DNA from: Petaurus breviceps papuanus
Taxonomy: Eukaryota > Chordata > Mammalia > Diprotodontia > Petauridae
Assembly: GCA_028583685.1 (NCBI GenBank)
Contig: JAMXIF010001183.1
Location: forward strand, 10,841,873 to 10,905,872
Reading direction: 5' to 3'
DNA length: 64,000 bases
This document shows, piece after piece, positions 53,367 to 63,546 of this stretch. Below the pieces are notes generated by a model. It worked only from the letters and a program-made list of their open reading frames with translations, had not been told where the DNA came from and ran no database searches. Each line of letters opens with the position of its first letter. The stretch's first letter is position 1. The translations under genes were made by a program, and so were the position numbers.

Positions 53367-54527
53367 ATTCTAATGCCAGGCTCTTGGAAAAAGGTAAAAA
53401 TATGGGAGGGGTAAATGTTGGACTTCTGTCTTCCTTCCTTCTCTTTACAGTATATAGGTCTCCTACTCATGTCTCAGGACAGTACTCCCAAGGGTGCCTC
53501 CAAATGCTCTTCTGCTGATGAGTTCAAGCAGGTTGCTTCATTACAGTGTCTTATCTAGGCGACCTATGAGTGACTGTCCATGACACCATCCTTCAAAACT
53601 ACTCCTCCTCTATGTGAAAGAGTGAAAAAAATAAATAACGTATCATTCCACCATCCAAAAGTTGGCCAATCCTACTTTAGACCCTTCTAATTTGTTGTTT
53701 ATTTCAGTGGTATAAATTCAAATTCTGGACTCCCCAAACCTTTACCTCTCATTTTTCGACTCCTAATTATCCTGAGGGGAAGGGAGGGTATTTATGTGTA
53801 TATCTCAATATCATCCTGGGGAGACAGTGGAGGGTTGAACTCTTTAGATGCTGTGATCATCTATATCTTCCCAGGTCCCTAGTGATCTAGACAGTTAGAT
53901 TAGAAATAAGTCTGGGTATTCTTTCATTGATAATGGCAACTATCTGTTTAAAAACCTTGTATGTGCAAAATCATAGTGCTAATTCCTACAGGGGACATGT
54001 CTAAGACCATGCCTTATGATCATATAATCTAGAGCTAACAGTGTTAGGCAAGGTTGCTAAACATATTTTCTACTGATCATTGCCTCTCTACCTAATTTTT
54101 TGCCAAACTGAATTGTAGATTCCAGCATGTTCTTTCATATTGATGGAAAATTTCCAGCTAACCAGAGTGATAAGTGCCAGCCAAAACAACTTGTGTGCCC
54201 AGACTCTCAGTCTTCAAAATTGCCAGTAATTTCTTCTTTCATCTTCCCCAATTTTGTCATCTATCTGACATCCCCTCACATTGATCAATCTAGACTAGCA
54301 CTAGTGTGCCTAGCCCAGTACTCTGAGGCACAAAGAAAAAGGCTGAATGAATGGGTAGAGAAAGCTCAAAGACTCAAAAAGTTTGCTGGCCACAAATACC
54401 TCTGAATGCTAAGAACAGATCTAAATAGAGAAAGGAAAATGATTTTGCCTCCTGGGCAAAAAAAAAGTGTTAGAATTGAGAAATCTCAGGATTTGGGACC
54501 CTGGGAGACTGGCAGTTTGTTAGAAGC
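53367..54527. other. no gene recognised
   Basis: Includes a segment at 53690-53790 related to 52605-52700 (see findings). The 92-residue frame at 54127-54405 has no known motif. Confidence 0.4.
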
Positions 54528-54757
54528 TGTTGTTGAGTTGTTTTTCCAGTCCTGCCTGACTCCATTTGGGGTTTTCTTGGCAAAGATACTGGAGTAGCTT
54601 GCCATTTTCTTCTTTGGATCATTTCACAGATGAGAAAACTGAGGCAGAACTAAGTGACTTTCCCAAGGTCACACAGCTAGTGTCTGAAGTCAGATTTGAA
54701 CTCAGAAAGATAAGTCTTCCTGACTCCAGACCTAGAACTCTATGCACCACCTAGGCA
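54528..54757 (-). mobile_element. RTE-SINE, antisense
   Basis: CTGTTGTTGAGTTGTTTTTC, GGGGTTTTCTTGGCAAAGAT, GAGAAAACTGAGGCAGAACT, CTAGAACTCTATGCACCACC. Confidence 0.9.
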
Positions 54758-55090
54758 CAGATAACAGAAAGGAGAACATGACCCAAATACACAGGAGAGC
54801 TAAGGTAAATGAAAAGTAGGAAAGGAAAGAGAATGTAGATAACAAAAAGCATAAAAAAGACCAATGAAAGCCACAGGAATTCTAAATTATGACAAATAGT
54901 AGAGACTGGGGAAGAGAAACTTCACAGCATCCTGAGATAAAAGCAAAGGATGGAGAACTACAACACACTGACCAAAAAAAAAAAAAAAGACACAAAACGA
55001 AGGATCACAAAGTTGGTAACAGAAATCAAATAAAAAGAATACCAAGGGTGGGGGTGGAAGGATAAATCAAGAGAATAATTGAGAAAAGAA
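54758..55090. other. A-rich spacer, nothing recognised
   Basis: A-rich with a poly-A run at about 54974; possibly LINE-derived. Confidence 0.4.
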
Positions 55091-55096
55091 AACAAA

Positions 55097-55258
55097 GGAG
55101 CAGCTAGGTGGTGCAGTAAATGGAGCAAGAGCCCTGGAGTCAGGAGGACCTGAGTTCAAATCCAGCCTCAGACACCTGATCACACTTACTAGCTGTGTGA
55201 CCTTAGGCAAGTCACTTAACCCCAGTTGCCTTGCCTTCCCCCCTCAAAAAAAAGAAAA
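55097..55258 (+). mobile_element. tRNA-derived SINE (WSINE1-like)
   Basis: GCAGCTAGGTGGTGCAGTAA, GAGTTCAAATCCAGCCTCAG, CTAGCTGTGTGACCTTAGGC, CTTCCCCCCTC and A-rich tail. Confidence 0.93.
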
Positions 55259-55359
55259 GAAAGCAGAAACATAGGCATCATACAGCCTAAAAATGAAAGA
55301 TAAAGGAAAAACCAGTACAAGGTCCCTCCCATGCATGTAAGTCATAAGGCTATACAGGT

Positions 55360-55505
55360 TCACAGGACAAGTATTATCTAGCCCAAGCTTTGCATTTTCT
55401 AGATAAGAAAACTGGCCAGGAGAGGTGAATTGGCTTGCTTGAAGGAACACAGCTAGTAAGCAGAACTCCAGATTTGATCCCAGACTCTAGATCCAATACA
55501 CTTTG
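55360..55505 (-). mobile_element. MIR/Mar-1-type SINE, antisense
   Basis: TTTTCTAGATAAGAAAACTG, GAACACAGCTAGTAAGCAGA, GATTTGATCCCAGACTCTAG. Confidence 0.68.
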
Positions 55506-55834
55506 CTTTTAGATTGTAGGTGTTTTTTGTAGGTCACCATCACTGTCTTCTTCCTATGTGTCCTTAATTACTTTACATCTCTCAAACTACATCTTGAGAC
55601 CATTATTCAGCTGTAGGACCTGTGGCTTACAACCTAAAATTCAGGGCTTACATAGGACATATCTGACCCCAGGGGCTGATTCAAGAAGGTAACTGTTTCT
55701 CTTTGACTCAATGCCCCCATGTCAAGTTTACTACAGGGAAATTTCCAAAGACCACTTTTGTCTAGGTTCTCTAAAATGTGGGTAAACGTGTCCCCAATTC
55801 TCATATAAGCATTCAAAACCTTAAAGCACAATAT
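55506..55834. other. no gene or repeat recognised
   Basis: Short unique-looking spacer before a dated L1 insertion. Confidence 0.4.
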
Positions 55835-55849
55835 AAATGTCAGGTATCA

Positions 55850-56669
55850 CAACTAGATTTTTATCTCAAAGATAACATTGAAAAAGGAGGGCTTACATGT
55901 ACAAAAATGTTTTAAATAGCTCTTTTTGTGGTGGCAGAAACAAATTGGAAATTGAGAGATCGTCCATCAATTGGGAAATTGCTGATCAAGTTGTGGTATA
56001 TGATTGTGATGGAATACTATTGTATTATAAGAAATGATGAGCTGGATACTCTCAGAAAAACCTGGAAAGAATTACATGAACAGGGGTGGCTAGGTGAATA
56101 GAGCACTGACCCTGAAGTCAGGAGGACCTGAGTTCAAATCTGGCCACAGACACAACATTTACTAGCAGTGTGACCTTGGGCAAGTCACTTAACCCCAATT
56201 GCTCTACCTTCCCCCCCCCGCAAAAAAAAAAAAGAATTATATGAACAGATGCAAAGTGAAATGAGCAGTACCAAGAGAATATTGTACACAGTAACAGAAA
56301 TATTATAAAATGATCAACTGTGAATGACTTAACTATTCTCAACAATACAATGATCCAAAACAATTACAAAGGACTTATGATGGAAAATGCTATCCACCTC
56401 CAGATAAGGAACTGATGATAGAGTCATATTGTTTTCACTTACTTCATTTTTTTCATGGTTTTTTCCCCCCTTTCGGTCTGTTTCTTCCTTTACAACTATG
56501 ACTAACATAGAAATATGTTTTTACATGATTGCAACTGTATCAAATTGCTTATCATTTTAGGAAGAGGGAGAGGAAAGGAGGGAGAAAAATTTGGAACTCA
56601 AAATTTTGTAAAAATGAATTCTAAAAATTGTCTTTATATAAAAAATTAAATTAAATTTTAAAATAAAAA
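55850..56669 (+). mobile_element. L1 LINE 3' end insertion with target-site duplication
   Basis: TTAAATAGCTCTTTTTGTGG, GTCCATCAATTGGGAAATTG, AAGTTGTGGTATATGATTGT, GTACACAGTAACAGAAATAT, GGAACTCAAAATTTTGTAAA and A-rich end. 15-bp duplication AAATGTCAGGTATCA at 55835-55849 and 56670-56684. About 670 bases of L1 after removing the SINE inside. Confidence 0.92.
56084..56232 (+). mobile_element. tRNA-derived SINE (WSINE1-like) inside L1
   Basis: GGGGTGGCTAGGTGAATAGA (internal head deletion), GAGTTCAAATCTGGCCACAG, CTTGGGCAAGTCACTTAACC, C-run and A-tail. 16-bp duplication AGAATTACATGAACAG / AGAATTATATGAACAG at 56068-56083 and 56233-56248. Confidence 0.95.
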
Positions 56670-56684
56670 AAATGTCAGGTATCA

Positions 56685-57104
56685 TTAAAATATGGGATGA
56701 GAAATGACAATGGTAAAATACCACACAGGCCAGCCAGTTGCTTTTGGTAGTATGACTATTATCTGATGTTTTTAGTGGCATTTCATGATCATACATAGTA
56801 CTCTGTCAAGCTTAATGAAGAAATACCTGACTAGGTCTAGGTCATGATCAACATCTTAGAAGGAGATTCTAGAGTCATCCTTGGTAATCTAGGGATCATA
56901 TTTCATCCCTTTCACTGTTGTATATTGGGTTTGATTCTCAGTCAAGGAAATATTAGTTTCTAAAACTTTGAAAAACTCCATGTGGATCCACATGGATTTT
57001 TTCCCTTAATATTGCCAAACTTTTTCAATGAAAACTTTTTTCATTATTTTATTAACAACTTTTAGCCATTTTAATATGCATGGAAAATTAAAATTACAAA
57101 TGTC
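56685..57104. other. no gene or repeat recognised
   Basis: Unique-looking spacer. Confidence 0.4.
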
Positions 57105-57640
57105 AATTCAATAAACATTTATTTAATATTATATGCAAGGCCTTGCTGACACATAGATACAAAGTCCTTGCCTTCCAGGTATTTACATTTTACTGGGATG
57201 ATATGACACATTCACAAATGAATAGCAGAAGGAAAATTGAGGGAGGAGAGAGAACTAATATTAGTTTGCAGTGGGAGGAGGAGTCAGGGGAAGGTGAGGA
57301 GTTCATGCCTGACATGAGGCATAAATATTAAAGGAAAATAAGGATTTGAGGATAAAGATTACGAGATTCTGGGATTCTCTTTGTGAGTGAATGGAGGCAA
57401 AAGGAGTATGAAGTATGGAGAAGAGCATAGTAATTCAGTTGAGTCTGTGAAGAATCATAAGAAATAAAGCTGGAAAAGTAGACGGGAGCCAGGTTGTGGA
57501 GGGCAAAGGAGCTTGCATTTTATTCTATAAGCAACGGGGAGGGACGTGATCAGACCTGTGTATTAGACTCTTTTGGAAGCTCTGTAGAGAAAGGATTATG
57601 GTGGCAGCTATGTGGAGGACTGATTAGAAAAGAGCAGGCA
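57105..57640 (-). mobile_element. L2 LINE 3' region, antisense
   Basis: CAATAAACATTTATTTAATA, AAGTCCTTGCCTTCCAGGTA, CAGGTTGTGGAGGGCAAAGG, GACGTGATCAGACCTGTGTA, TATGGTGGCAGCTATGTGGA. Confidence 0.78.
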
Positions 57641-57929
57641 ACAAGACGGGGTCTTTTTCTTGTAGTTTGTAATTTTTTTAGAAATCCTATGAATTCATAC
57701 TAAAAAATTGTCCTAAACTTGCAAAAATCTTTTCAAAATGCAAAAGGTTTTTCATTCTATTATTTTTTATTGAAGAAATATTGTGAAATATTGGTATATG
57801 AAATATATTGATATTGATATATTATATATAATTAGTTATTTGATTTTCAGAACATAGCAGATCTGTAAAGATCTCCAGGTTTACTGGAGTGAGAAGGAAG
57901 AGCTTGCCGAGCCAATCCCATACTGAGGA
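57641..57929. other. AT-rich spacer, nothing recognised
   Basis: Short AT-rich sequence with a GATATTGATATA patch. Confidence 0.4.
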
Positions 57930-58272
57930 AATCCAATTTTCCAACAAATTGTAAGCAATTTAAGAGCAAGGACCATGTCTTCTTCTGTGCTTTCTTTCTT
58001 TTTTTGCTTTTTTGGAGGGGGGAAGGTAGGGCAATTAGGGTTAAGTGACTTGCCCAAGGTCACACAGCTAGTTTTTTGTGTTAAGTGTCTGAGGTAGGAT
58101 TTGAACTCAGGTCTTCCTGATTCCAGGGCCAGTGCTCTATTCACTGCACCACTTAGCCACCCCTAGTGTTTTTTCTCTTTTCTTTCTTTTCTTTTTTTTT
58201 ATTGTGTGCTTTCTGTACCTAGCCCAGGTCTGAGCATTACAGAGTTCAATAAATACTTGCTGATTGATTGGT
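57930..58272 (+). mobile_element. L2 LINE 3' end, split by a SINE
   Basis: AATTGTAAGCAATTTAAGAG, CAAGGACCATGTCTTCTTCT then, after the SINE, CTTTCTGTACCTAGCCCAGG, TTCAATAAATACTTGCTGAT, TGATTGG. Confidence 0.78.
57998..58165 (-). mobile_element. tRNA-derived SINE (WSINE1-like) inside L2, antisense
   Basis: GGAGGGGGGAAGGTAGGGCA, GACTTGCCCAAGGTCACACA, GAACTCAGGTCTTCCTGATT, CACTTAGCCACCCC. TGTGCTTTCT lies on both sides. Confidence 0.92.
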
Positions 58273-58979
58273 GAACTTAGAGGACACTTATTTCAGTACT
58301 TTGATGGATCTATGATCTGTGATCTCATAGAAGGGAATCCCCATTAATGATGCACCTTCTTATTTTGTGCAGTTCTTGTGAATGTCCTTCCACAAATCTG
58401 TTATAGAAGATTGACCCAATATGCTTCAGAGCTTCTAATGTGTTCTCCATATCCTAAAATGTCCAGGTTTCCTGTGTAGTCCTTAGGTTTTCCATGTGAA
58501 ACCCCTTAAGTTTGGCTTTGCAGCTGACCCAACTCTTTTCTGATCATATATTTCACTGATCTTTCATACAAATTTTTTGCACAAATCATTATTGATAATA
58601 TGCTTCAGCCTGCTCTTGCCCAGCATCCATCTCTTTTGATTCTTCAAAGACTATGATGCTCTATGATTCACAAACTTATAATACCACCAGACTACTAAGC
58701 TTGAGTATAGCTGGTCAGTGGCTGTTTCTGCCCTTTGAGTTTTGCTATATTTGTCCTCCATTAGATGAAAACATTCACAAAGGCAGGAATGTATCTTCTA
58801 CTACTGTGATACTGTCCCCAGTATCCACTGCAATGTTTATTCAGATGTTAATTTTTTTGGAAGGGGGTTGATATCCTAAAAGAGAAAATAATGGAGAAAT
58901 GCAGTCTTAGATGACAAGAAAAGAGGGAAAACTTTTATTTTTAATCATTATCTCTCTGGTTTATGCCTCAAAGAGGCAT
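58273..58979. other. no gene or repeat recognised
   Basis: Unique-looking; the 72-residue frame at 58653-58871 has no known motif. Confidence 0.4.
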
Positions 58980-59090
58980 CTTTAGAAGACTGTAAACTAA
59001 AGAAAAGTTGTTTATCTGCATCAGTGGAGGATATTGCCACACTGGAAGTTCCTTACTCAGATGAAATCACAAATATAGATCAAAAACCCC
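58980..59090 (+). mobile_element. SINE tail (GAAATCACAAATATAGATC type)
   Basis: AGAAGACTGTAAACTAAAGA, CTGCATCAGTGGAGGATATT, GTTCCTTACTCAGATGAAAT. Tail only; related to 16275-16380. Confidence 0.5.
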
Positions 59091-59377
59091 AACAAAATCC
59101 TAGGGCACCTTTTAGCCAGTTGAAAACAGATGGGAATCTGAGCTCATCTTAAAATCTTAAAGGTTAAAAGAACCAACCTTCCTTTCTTTGAAATGGCAAC
59201 CAAAGAAATTCACAGTCTTTTAAAGTCGTTCTGTAGGCTCCAGTTTGTTCTACAAAATGCTTAGGGCCAGACTGGAGGGTTATATTTAAATTTTTGAGGC
59301 TGCAAAGTCATATATAACAATCATAGGAAATATCATACTTCTCATGAAAATGAGAGCACATTACATGTGTTTATTTT

Positions 59378-59586
59378 CAGTTTATTTTTTTGTTTTGTTT
59401 TTTATTTTGGGGTTTGTTTGAGGTTTTTTGCTTTTTTGGAGGGGGGAGGAGTCAGGGAAATTGGGGTTAAGTGACTTTCCCAAGGTCACACAGCTAGTAA
59501 GTGTTAAGTATCTGAGGCCGGATTTGAACTCAGGTCCTCCTAACTCCAGGACCTCTGTTCTAATCACTGTATCACCCAGCCGCCCC
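59378..59586 (-). mobile_element. tRNA-derived SINE (WSINE1-like), antisense
   Basis: TTTTGGAGGGGGGAGGAGTC, CCAAGGTCACACAGCTAGTA, GAACTCAGGTCCTCCTAACT, CACCCAGCCGCCCC. Duplication CATGTGTTTATTTT / CATGTGTTCATTTT (about 59364 and 59587). Confidence 0.93.
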
Positions 59587-59994
59587 CATGTGTTCATTTT
59601 AATGGGAAAATAATCCCTGTTTACAATAAAAGCTAACATCTTATTCAAAGTCTCTTTGGAGGCAGAGCCATGGTTAGGATTGTGGTAGTCAAAGTCAGAC
59701 ACTAAAAGCATCCTATAACTGCCCTGACCACAAAACATGGCTGAAACTGAATTTGAAATATTAAATACAGTTTTGGGAGCAGGAAACAGTGGTATAGCAG
59801 TGGATTTGCTGGCTTTTGTGCATCTAGTTTTCCATTAATAACTTTACATATACCTTGTCATTTCTTGGATTCAGTTATACTCTAGGTCAAATCATGCTTC
59901 CCACAAATACAGCATACATGTGCACATAGTAGGCACATAATGAATGCTTAGCAACTATGACTGTCACCTTTTTAAATTGTACTAATAGCTGATT

Positions 59995-60110
59995 TTGCTA
60001 TCATATTTTAAGGTTTACAAAACACTTTACATTATCCTATTCAATCCTGATAATCACCCCTGAGATAGATACTACAAAGATAATTTTCTCAATTTCATTT
60101 ACCTTCCAGT
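59995..60110 (-). mobile_element. Ther-1/MIR fragment, antisense
   Basis: AAGGTTTACAAAACACTTTA, CAATCCTGATAATCACCCCT, GAGATAGATACTAC. Confidence 0.6.
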
Positions 60111-60127
60111 AGCCAAGTAGGTGGCAT

Positions 60128-60385
60128 AATGGGCAGCTGGGTGGTAAAGAGGATGGAGTACCAAGCCTGAATTCAGGAAGGCTCATCTTTGTGAGTTCAA
60201 ATTCGGTTTCAGACACTTGATAGATGTGTGACCCTGGGCAAGTCACTTAACCCTGTTTGACTCAGTTTCCTCATCTGTAAAACAAACTGGAGAAGGAAAT
60301 GGCCAACCACTCTAGTATCTTTGCCAAAAAACTCCAAATGGGGCCATGAAGAGTCACACATGACTGAAACAATTGAACAAGAAAT
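60128..60385 (+). mobile_element. RTE-SINE, sense, full length
   Basis: GGGCAGCTGGGTGGTAAAGA, GAGTTCAAATTCGGTTTCAG, CTCAGTTTCCTCATCTGTAA, CTGGAGAAGGAAATGGCCAA, GTCACACATGACTGAAACAA. Confidence 0.93.
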
Positions 60386-60389
60386 ATCA

Positions 60390-60615
60390 TTTAGAGTCAG
60401 GAAGACCTATGTTTGAATCCTGCCCCATTTATTAGTGGTGTGACCCTAGACAAGTCACTTAACCTCTCTCAGGCTCAATTTCTTCATCTGTAAAATGGAG
60501 ATAATAGCACAGACCTCCCAAGGTTATTGTGAAGGATCAAATGAGAAAAATATATGTAAAGTGCTTTGCAATGCTTAAAGCAGTATACAAATGCTTACTA
60601 TCAGTAGCTATCAGT
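60390..60615 (+). mobile_element. Ther-1/MIR CORE-SINE
   Basis: TAGAGTCAGGAAGACCTATG, TTTGAATCCTGCCCCATTTA, CATCTGTAAAATGGAGATAA, GGTTATTGTGAAGGATCAAA, GTAAAGTGCTTTGCAATGC. Confidence 0.9.
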
Positions 60616-60639
60616 TGACCTGTTTGTATTAAGGGAAAT

Positions 60640-60834
60640 GAAATGAAATAAGCATTTAAATACTTACTATGTGCCAGGTATTGTGTTAAGTGTTTTACAA
60701 ATATTATCTCACTTGACCTTCACAACTATCCTGAGTGGTAGATGCTAATATTAACCTATTTTACAGTTGAGGAAACTGAGGCAAACAGAGGTTAAATGAC
60801 TTGCCTAGGGTCACACAGATCACACAAAGATCAT
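60640..60834 (-). mobile_element. Ther-1 CORE-SINE, antisense
   Basis: AATACTTACTATGTGCCAGG, AAATATTATCTCACTTGACC, CAGTTGAGGAAACTGAGGCA, CTTGCCTAGGGTCACACAGA. Confidence 0.9.
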
Positions 60835-61052
60835 TGGATTGAAAAGCAGAAAACACAGGCTGGAGTCTTAAGTCCACAACTTTTTAGCTGTATAATCATG
60901 AATAAAACTAATTTAATCTCCATAATTCTTTCCACAACTGTAAAATGGGGACAATATAAAAATTCACTTCCTGACACAGTGGGTTGTAGAAAATAAATGA
61001 GATAATGTGAACAAATACTTTGTAATTATGCTGTGCTATACAGATGTCATTA
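60835..61052 (+). mobile_element. Ther-1/MIR CORE-SINE
   Basis: AAAACACAGGCTGGAGTCTT, TTTCCACAACTGTAAAATGG, AATAAATGAGATAATGTGAA, CTGTGCTATACAGATGTC. Confidence 0.75.
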
Positions 61053-62170
61053 TTATAATCCAACAAATAGAATATACAGATGTTTTCATTTGATATCTTG
61101 AATTGTTCAGAGGGTGAAAAAGAAGAAAAGGGGAAATTATGTGTGGGAAGAAAACAGGAAAGCAAAAGAAACAGAAAAAAACACAACATGCAAAAATACA
61201 CAGAGGAAGATAGAGAAACAGAGAGAGAGAGACAAGAGATAAAGAGTCATGGGCTTTCATAGAAAATCAACCTCATTTTAAGGCAAGTCAGGATGTTGCT
61301 GCTTGCATTTTTACAACTACAGCCATTAATGGAACATTACCCATTGACACCAGCTGATCTATTTGTATAAAATTAAGGTGATCCTGGATCTGAATCACAG
61401 CATAGAGGTTTTGCATCTGAAAACTACATGTCAACTCCTTCCTAATATGGCCCTTAGTTTCTAGGCTGTTTTCCTCCTCAAGCACAGTAGTTGTAAAAAT
61501 AGATATTTGTTTGTTTGTTTGGTCTACAGTTGCTTTTAGGAGTTAAAAATCTTGCTTTGAATGTTGAATTTGCTCCAGGTCTATTGAAACAGGTATTTTA
61601 GGAAAGAAACTTTGTGTGTCTTCTCTCTTACTCAAACTAGATATCCTTCACATTGTATTTGCAACATAACCTGAAACTGTCCAATTGAGAAAGGTTTTGT
61701 TTCCAAGAGCTCTGGACCTCATTTTCACAGGCAATGGACCTACAGAACTTGGCAGGTGGTTGTGATCTAGTTCACTGTTAATTCAATATTTCATGTCTTA
61801 TGTCTAATACTATTTGTATCTGATCCCTTATCTTGAAAGTCCAAAGCAAAAACCCCTCCTGCAATTTTTTTTTGTTCAAAAAAGTAAAAATGTATGGTTC
61901 TAGTTTAAAACACAGAGAAGTCTTTTAAAACATTATTTTAAAAAGGATATGAAACTAGTTACTGTTAAAGTTTTATAAATGAGTCTGATGTTGAAGAAAA
62001 ACATTCTGTTGGGCTTATATTATTCTAGCATTATCTGAGTATCCACACTTTATTGCCTTTTCAATTTTAAAGTTAAGTGTACTAAAATGCTCCCCAAAGA
62101 TGTGTGTGTATACATAGGTATCTATTAGACATAAACCTCTAGTTGGGAACTGAGAATGTATGGCCATTGA
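61053..62170. other. no gene or repeat recognised, 3' flank of PRR18
   Basis: A-rich patch at 61100-61230, a short TTTG run at about 61507, then unique-looking sequence up to the putative PRR18 polyadenylation site. Confidence 0.45.
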
Positions 62171-63546
62171 AACACAAAGCTATTTAACCATTTATTCAAA
62201 TAATAAATAGAAATGTTCTTTTTGAATGTTATATACAAATGTACAAAGCCACTATGATATTTACACAGTGATTAAAAATACTAAAAACACATACACAATC
62301 CTTCCTCCCCTCCCACCCCTAATTCATTATCCAAATCAATTTCTCCACCAGACCAGAACATTTTGTCCTCTGTCCTGGTACAGCTGAGTGCATTTTTTCC
62401 TTCCCCATTTGGTTACCCTTTTCCCCCTAGTACAAAAGATATTTTGTGAGCACTTCAAATAAAGACTATGGTCTCAACAAAAGCTGACCCCTCTTCCCCC
62501 TCCCTCCTGAGTCCAGTGCTTGAAAACAATTCCAGTAACTGTGTTTCAGGAAAGACATGTGTGTGTGCACAGCATACAGAAAGGACAGCTAAGAGAACAA
62601 AGCAGATGACGAATCACCTGTTGTATGTCAACAAAGTAACACATCCGTTCCGTTAAAGCGTTCGTTTACCATAGTCTGCTATTGCCCGGGGTTATAGCCC
62701 TGTTCCCATCAGAGCGGATTTGTCTTTGAATTTCCAGGATCTCCAATGCCTCCCCACCCCCATCGTTCCAGTTTCTGGTGAAAAACAAAATCTAAATGGA
62801 TCAGATGTAAAGAGATTCAGCACCAGCTTTCCGATTCACCCAAGTCTAGCAACAGGCTTCTCGGAAGAGGAAGAAATAGAAATGTCATTGAGAGCCAGCT
62901 TGCAGGTAACCTAAGTGTCTCTCAGATGCAGACTGCTCTCAGATCTCTCCCAGAAACTACTGCCTCTTCAAATCTGGCTTCAGCACAGGGCTTCTAATGC
63001 TCTACATGAAACATAAACTGGAATCACAAACCAGATTGTCCAAGGGCTGGTTCCAAGAGCTTGCTTGTTTCTTTTCAGCCCTTCCAGTTTCTGGTCGCTA
63101 GGCAAGACGCACTGGGATGTATAAATGACCCTTTGTGGTGGGGTTTCAAGGCATTTTTTGGAACCTGCTGATTTTTAACTCCAGGAATAGAAAAAAGAAA
63201 GAAAGAAAGAAATTAACAGTGGGTTCCACAAGGGCAGGAAGACTGGTTCAGAACGCTGGTGCCAAGGGTCAGATATTCAAAAGATGAAGGAAAGGGAATA
63301 AATCTCTGTCTGGAGAAATAAGTGGGCAGGCTATTGCTACTGCTACCACCTTGGGCTGGGGAAAACGTGTGCATGGTGTATGAAGAGTAAGAGGTCTGGT
63401 AATGGGGGCGCAGGATTGGGAAGAACAGTGGGCTATAGAAGTTTCAGTCCTACGAGGCATACCTGTGGGCTTTAACCCTCACATCCCACACTTATTCAGA
63501 ACAGGGAAGCAAGGGCGGGGTAGAGCACCTATCTCCTGCTAGTGCC
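62171..63546 (-). other. PRR18: probable PRR18 3' untranslated region
   Basis: Sequence directly downstream of the PRR18 stop holds no recognised interspersed repeat for about 1.4 kb, which is unusual in this window, and ends at an AATAAA (TTTATT on the plus strand at 62191-62196). A short GAAA run lies at about 63194-63211. The exact cleavage site is inferred at about 10-30 bases past the signal. A second AATAAA at 62049-62054 could give a longer form. Confidence 0.5.
62191..62196 (-). promoter_or_regulatory. candidate polyadenylation signal of PRR18
   Basis: Canonical AATAAA on the minus strand about 1.35 kb past the PRR18 stop, in AT-rich sequence. Chosen as the first canonical signal on this strand after the stop that I noticed. 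The alternative is at 62049-62054. Confidence 0.4.
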
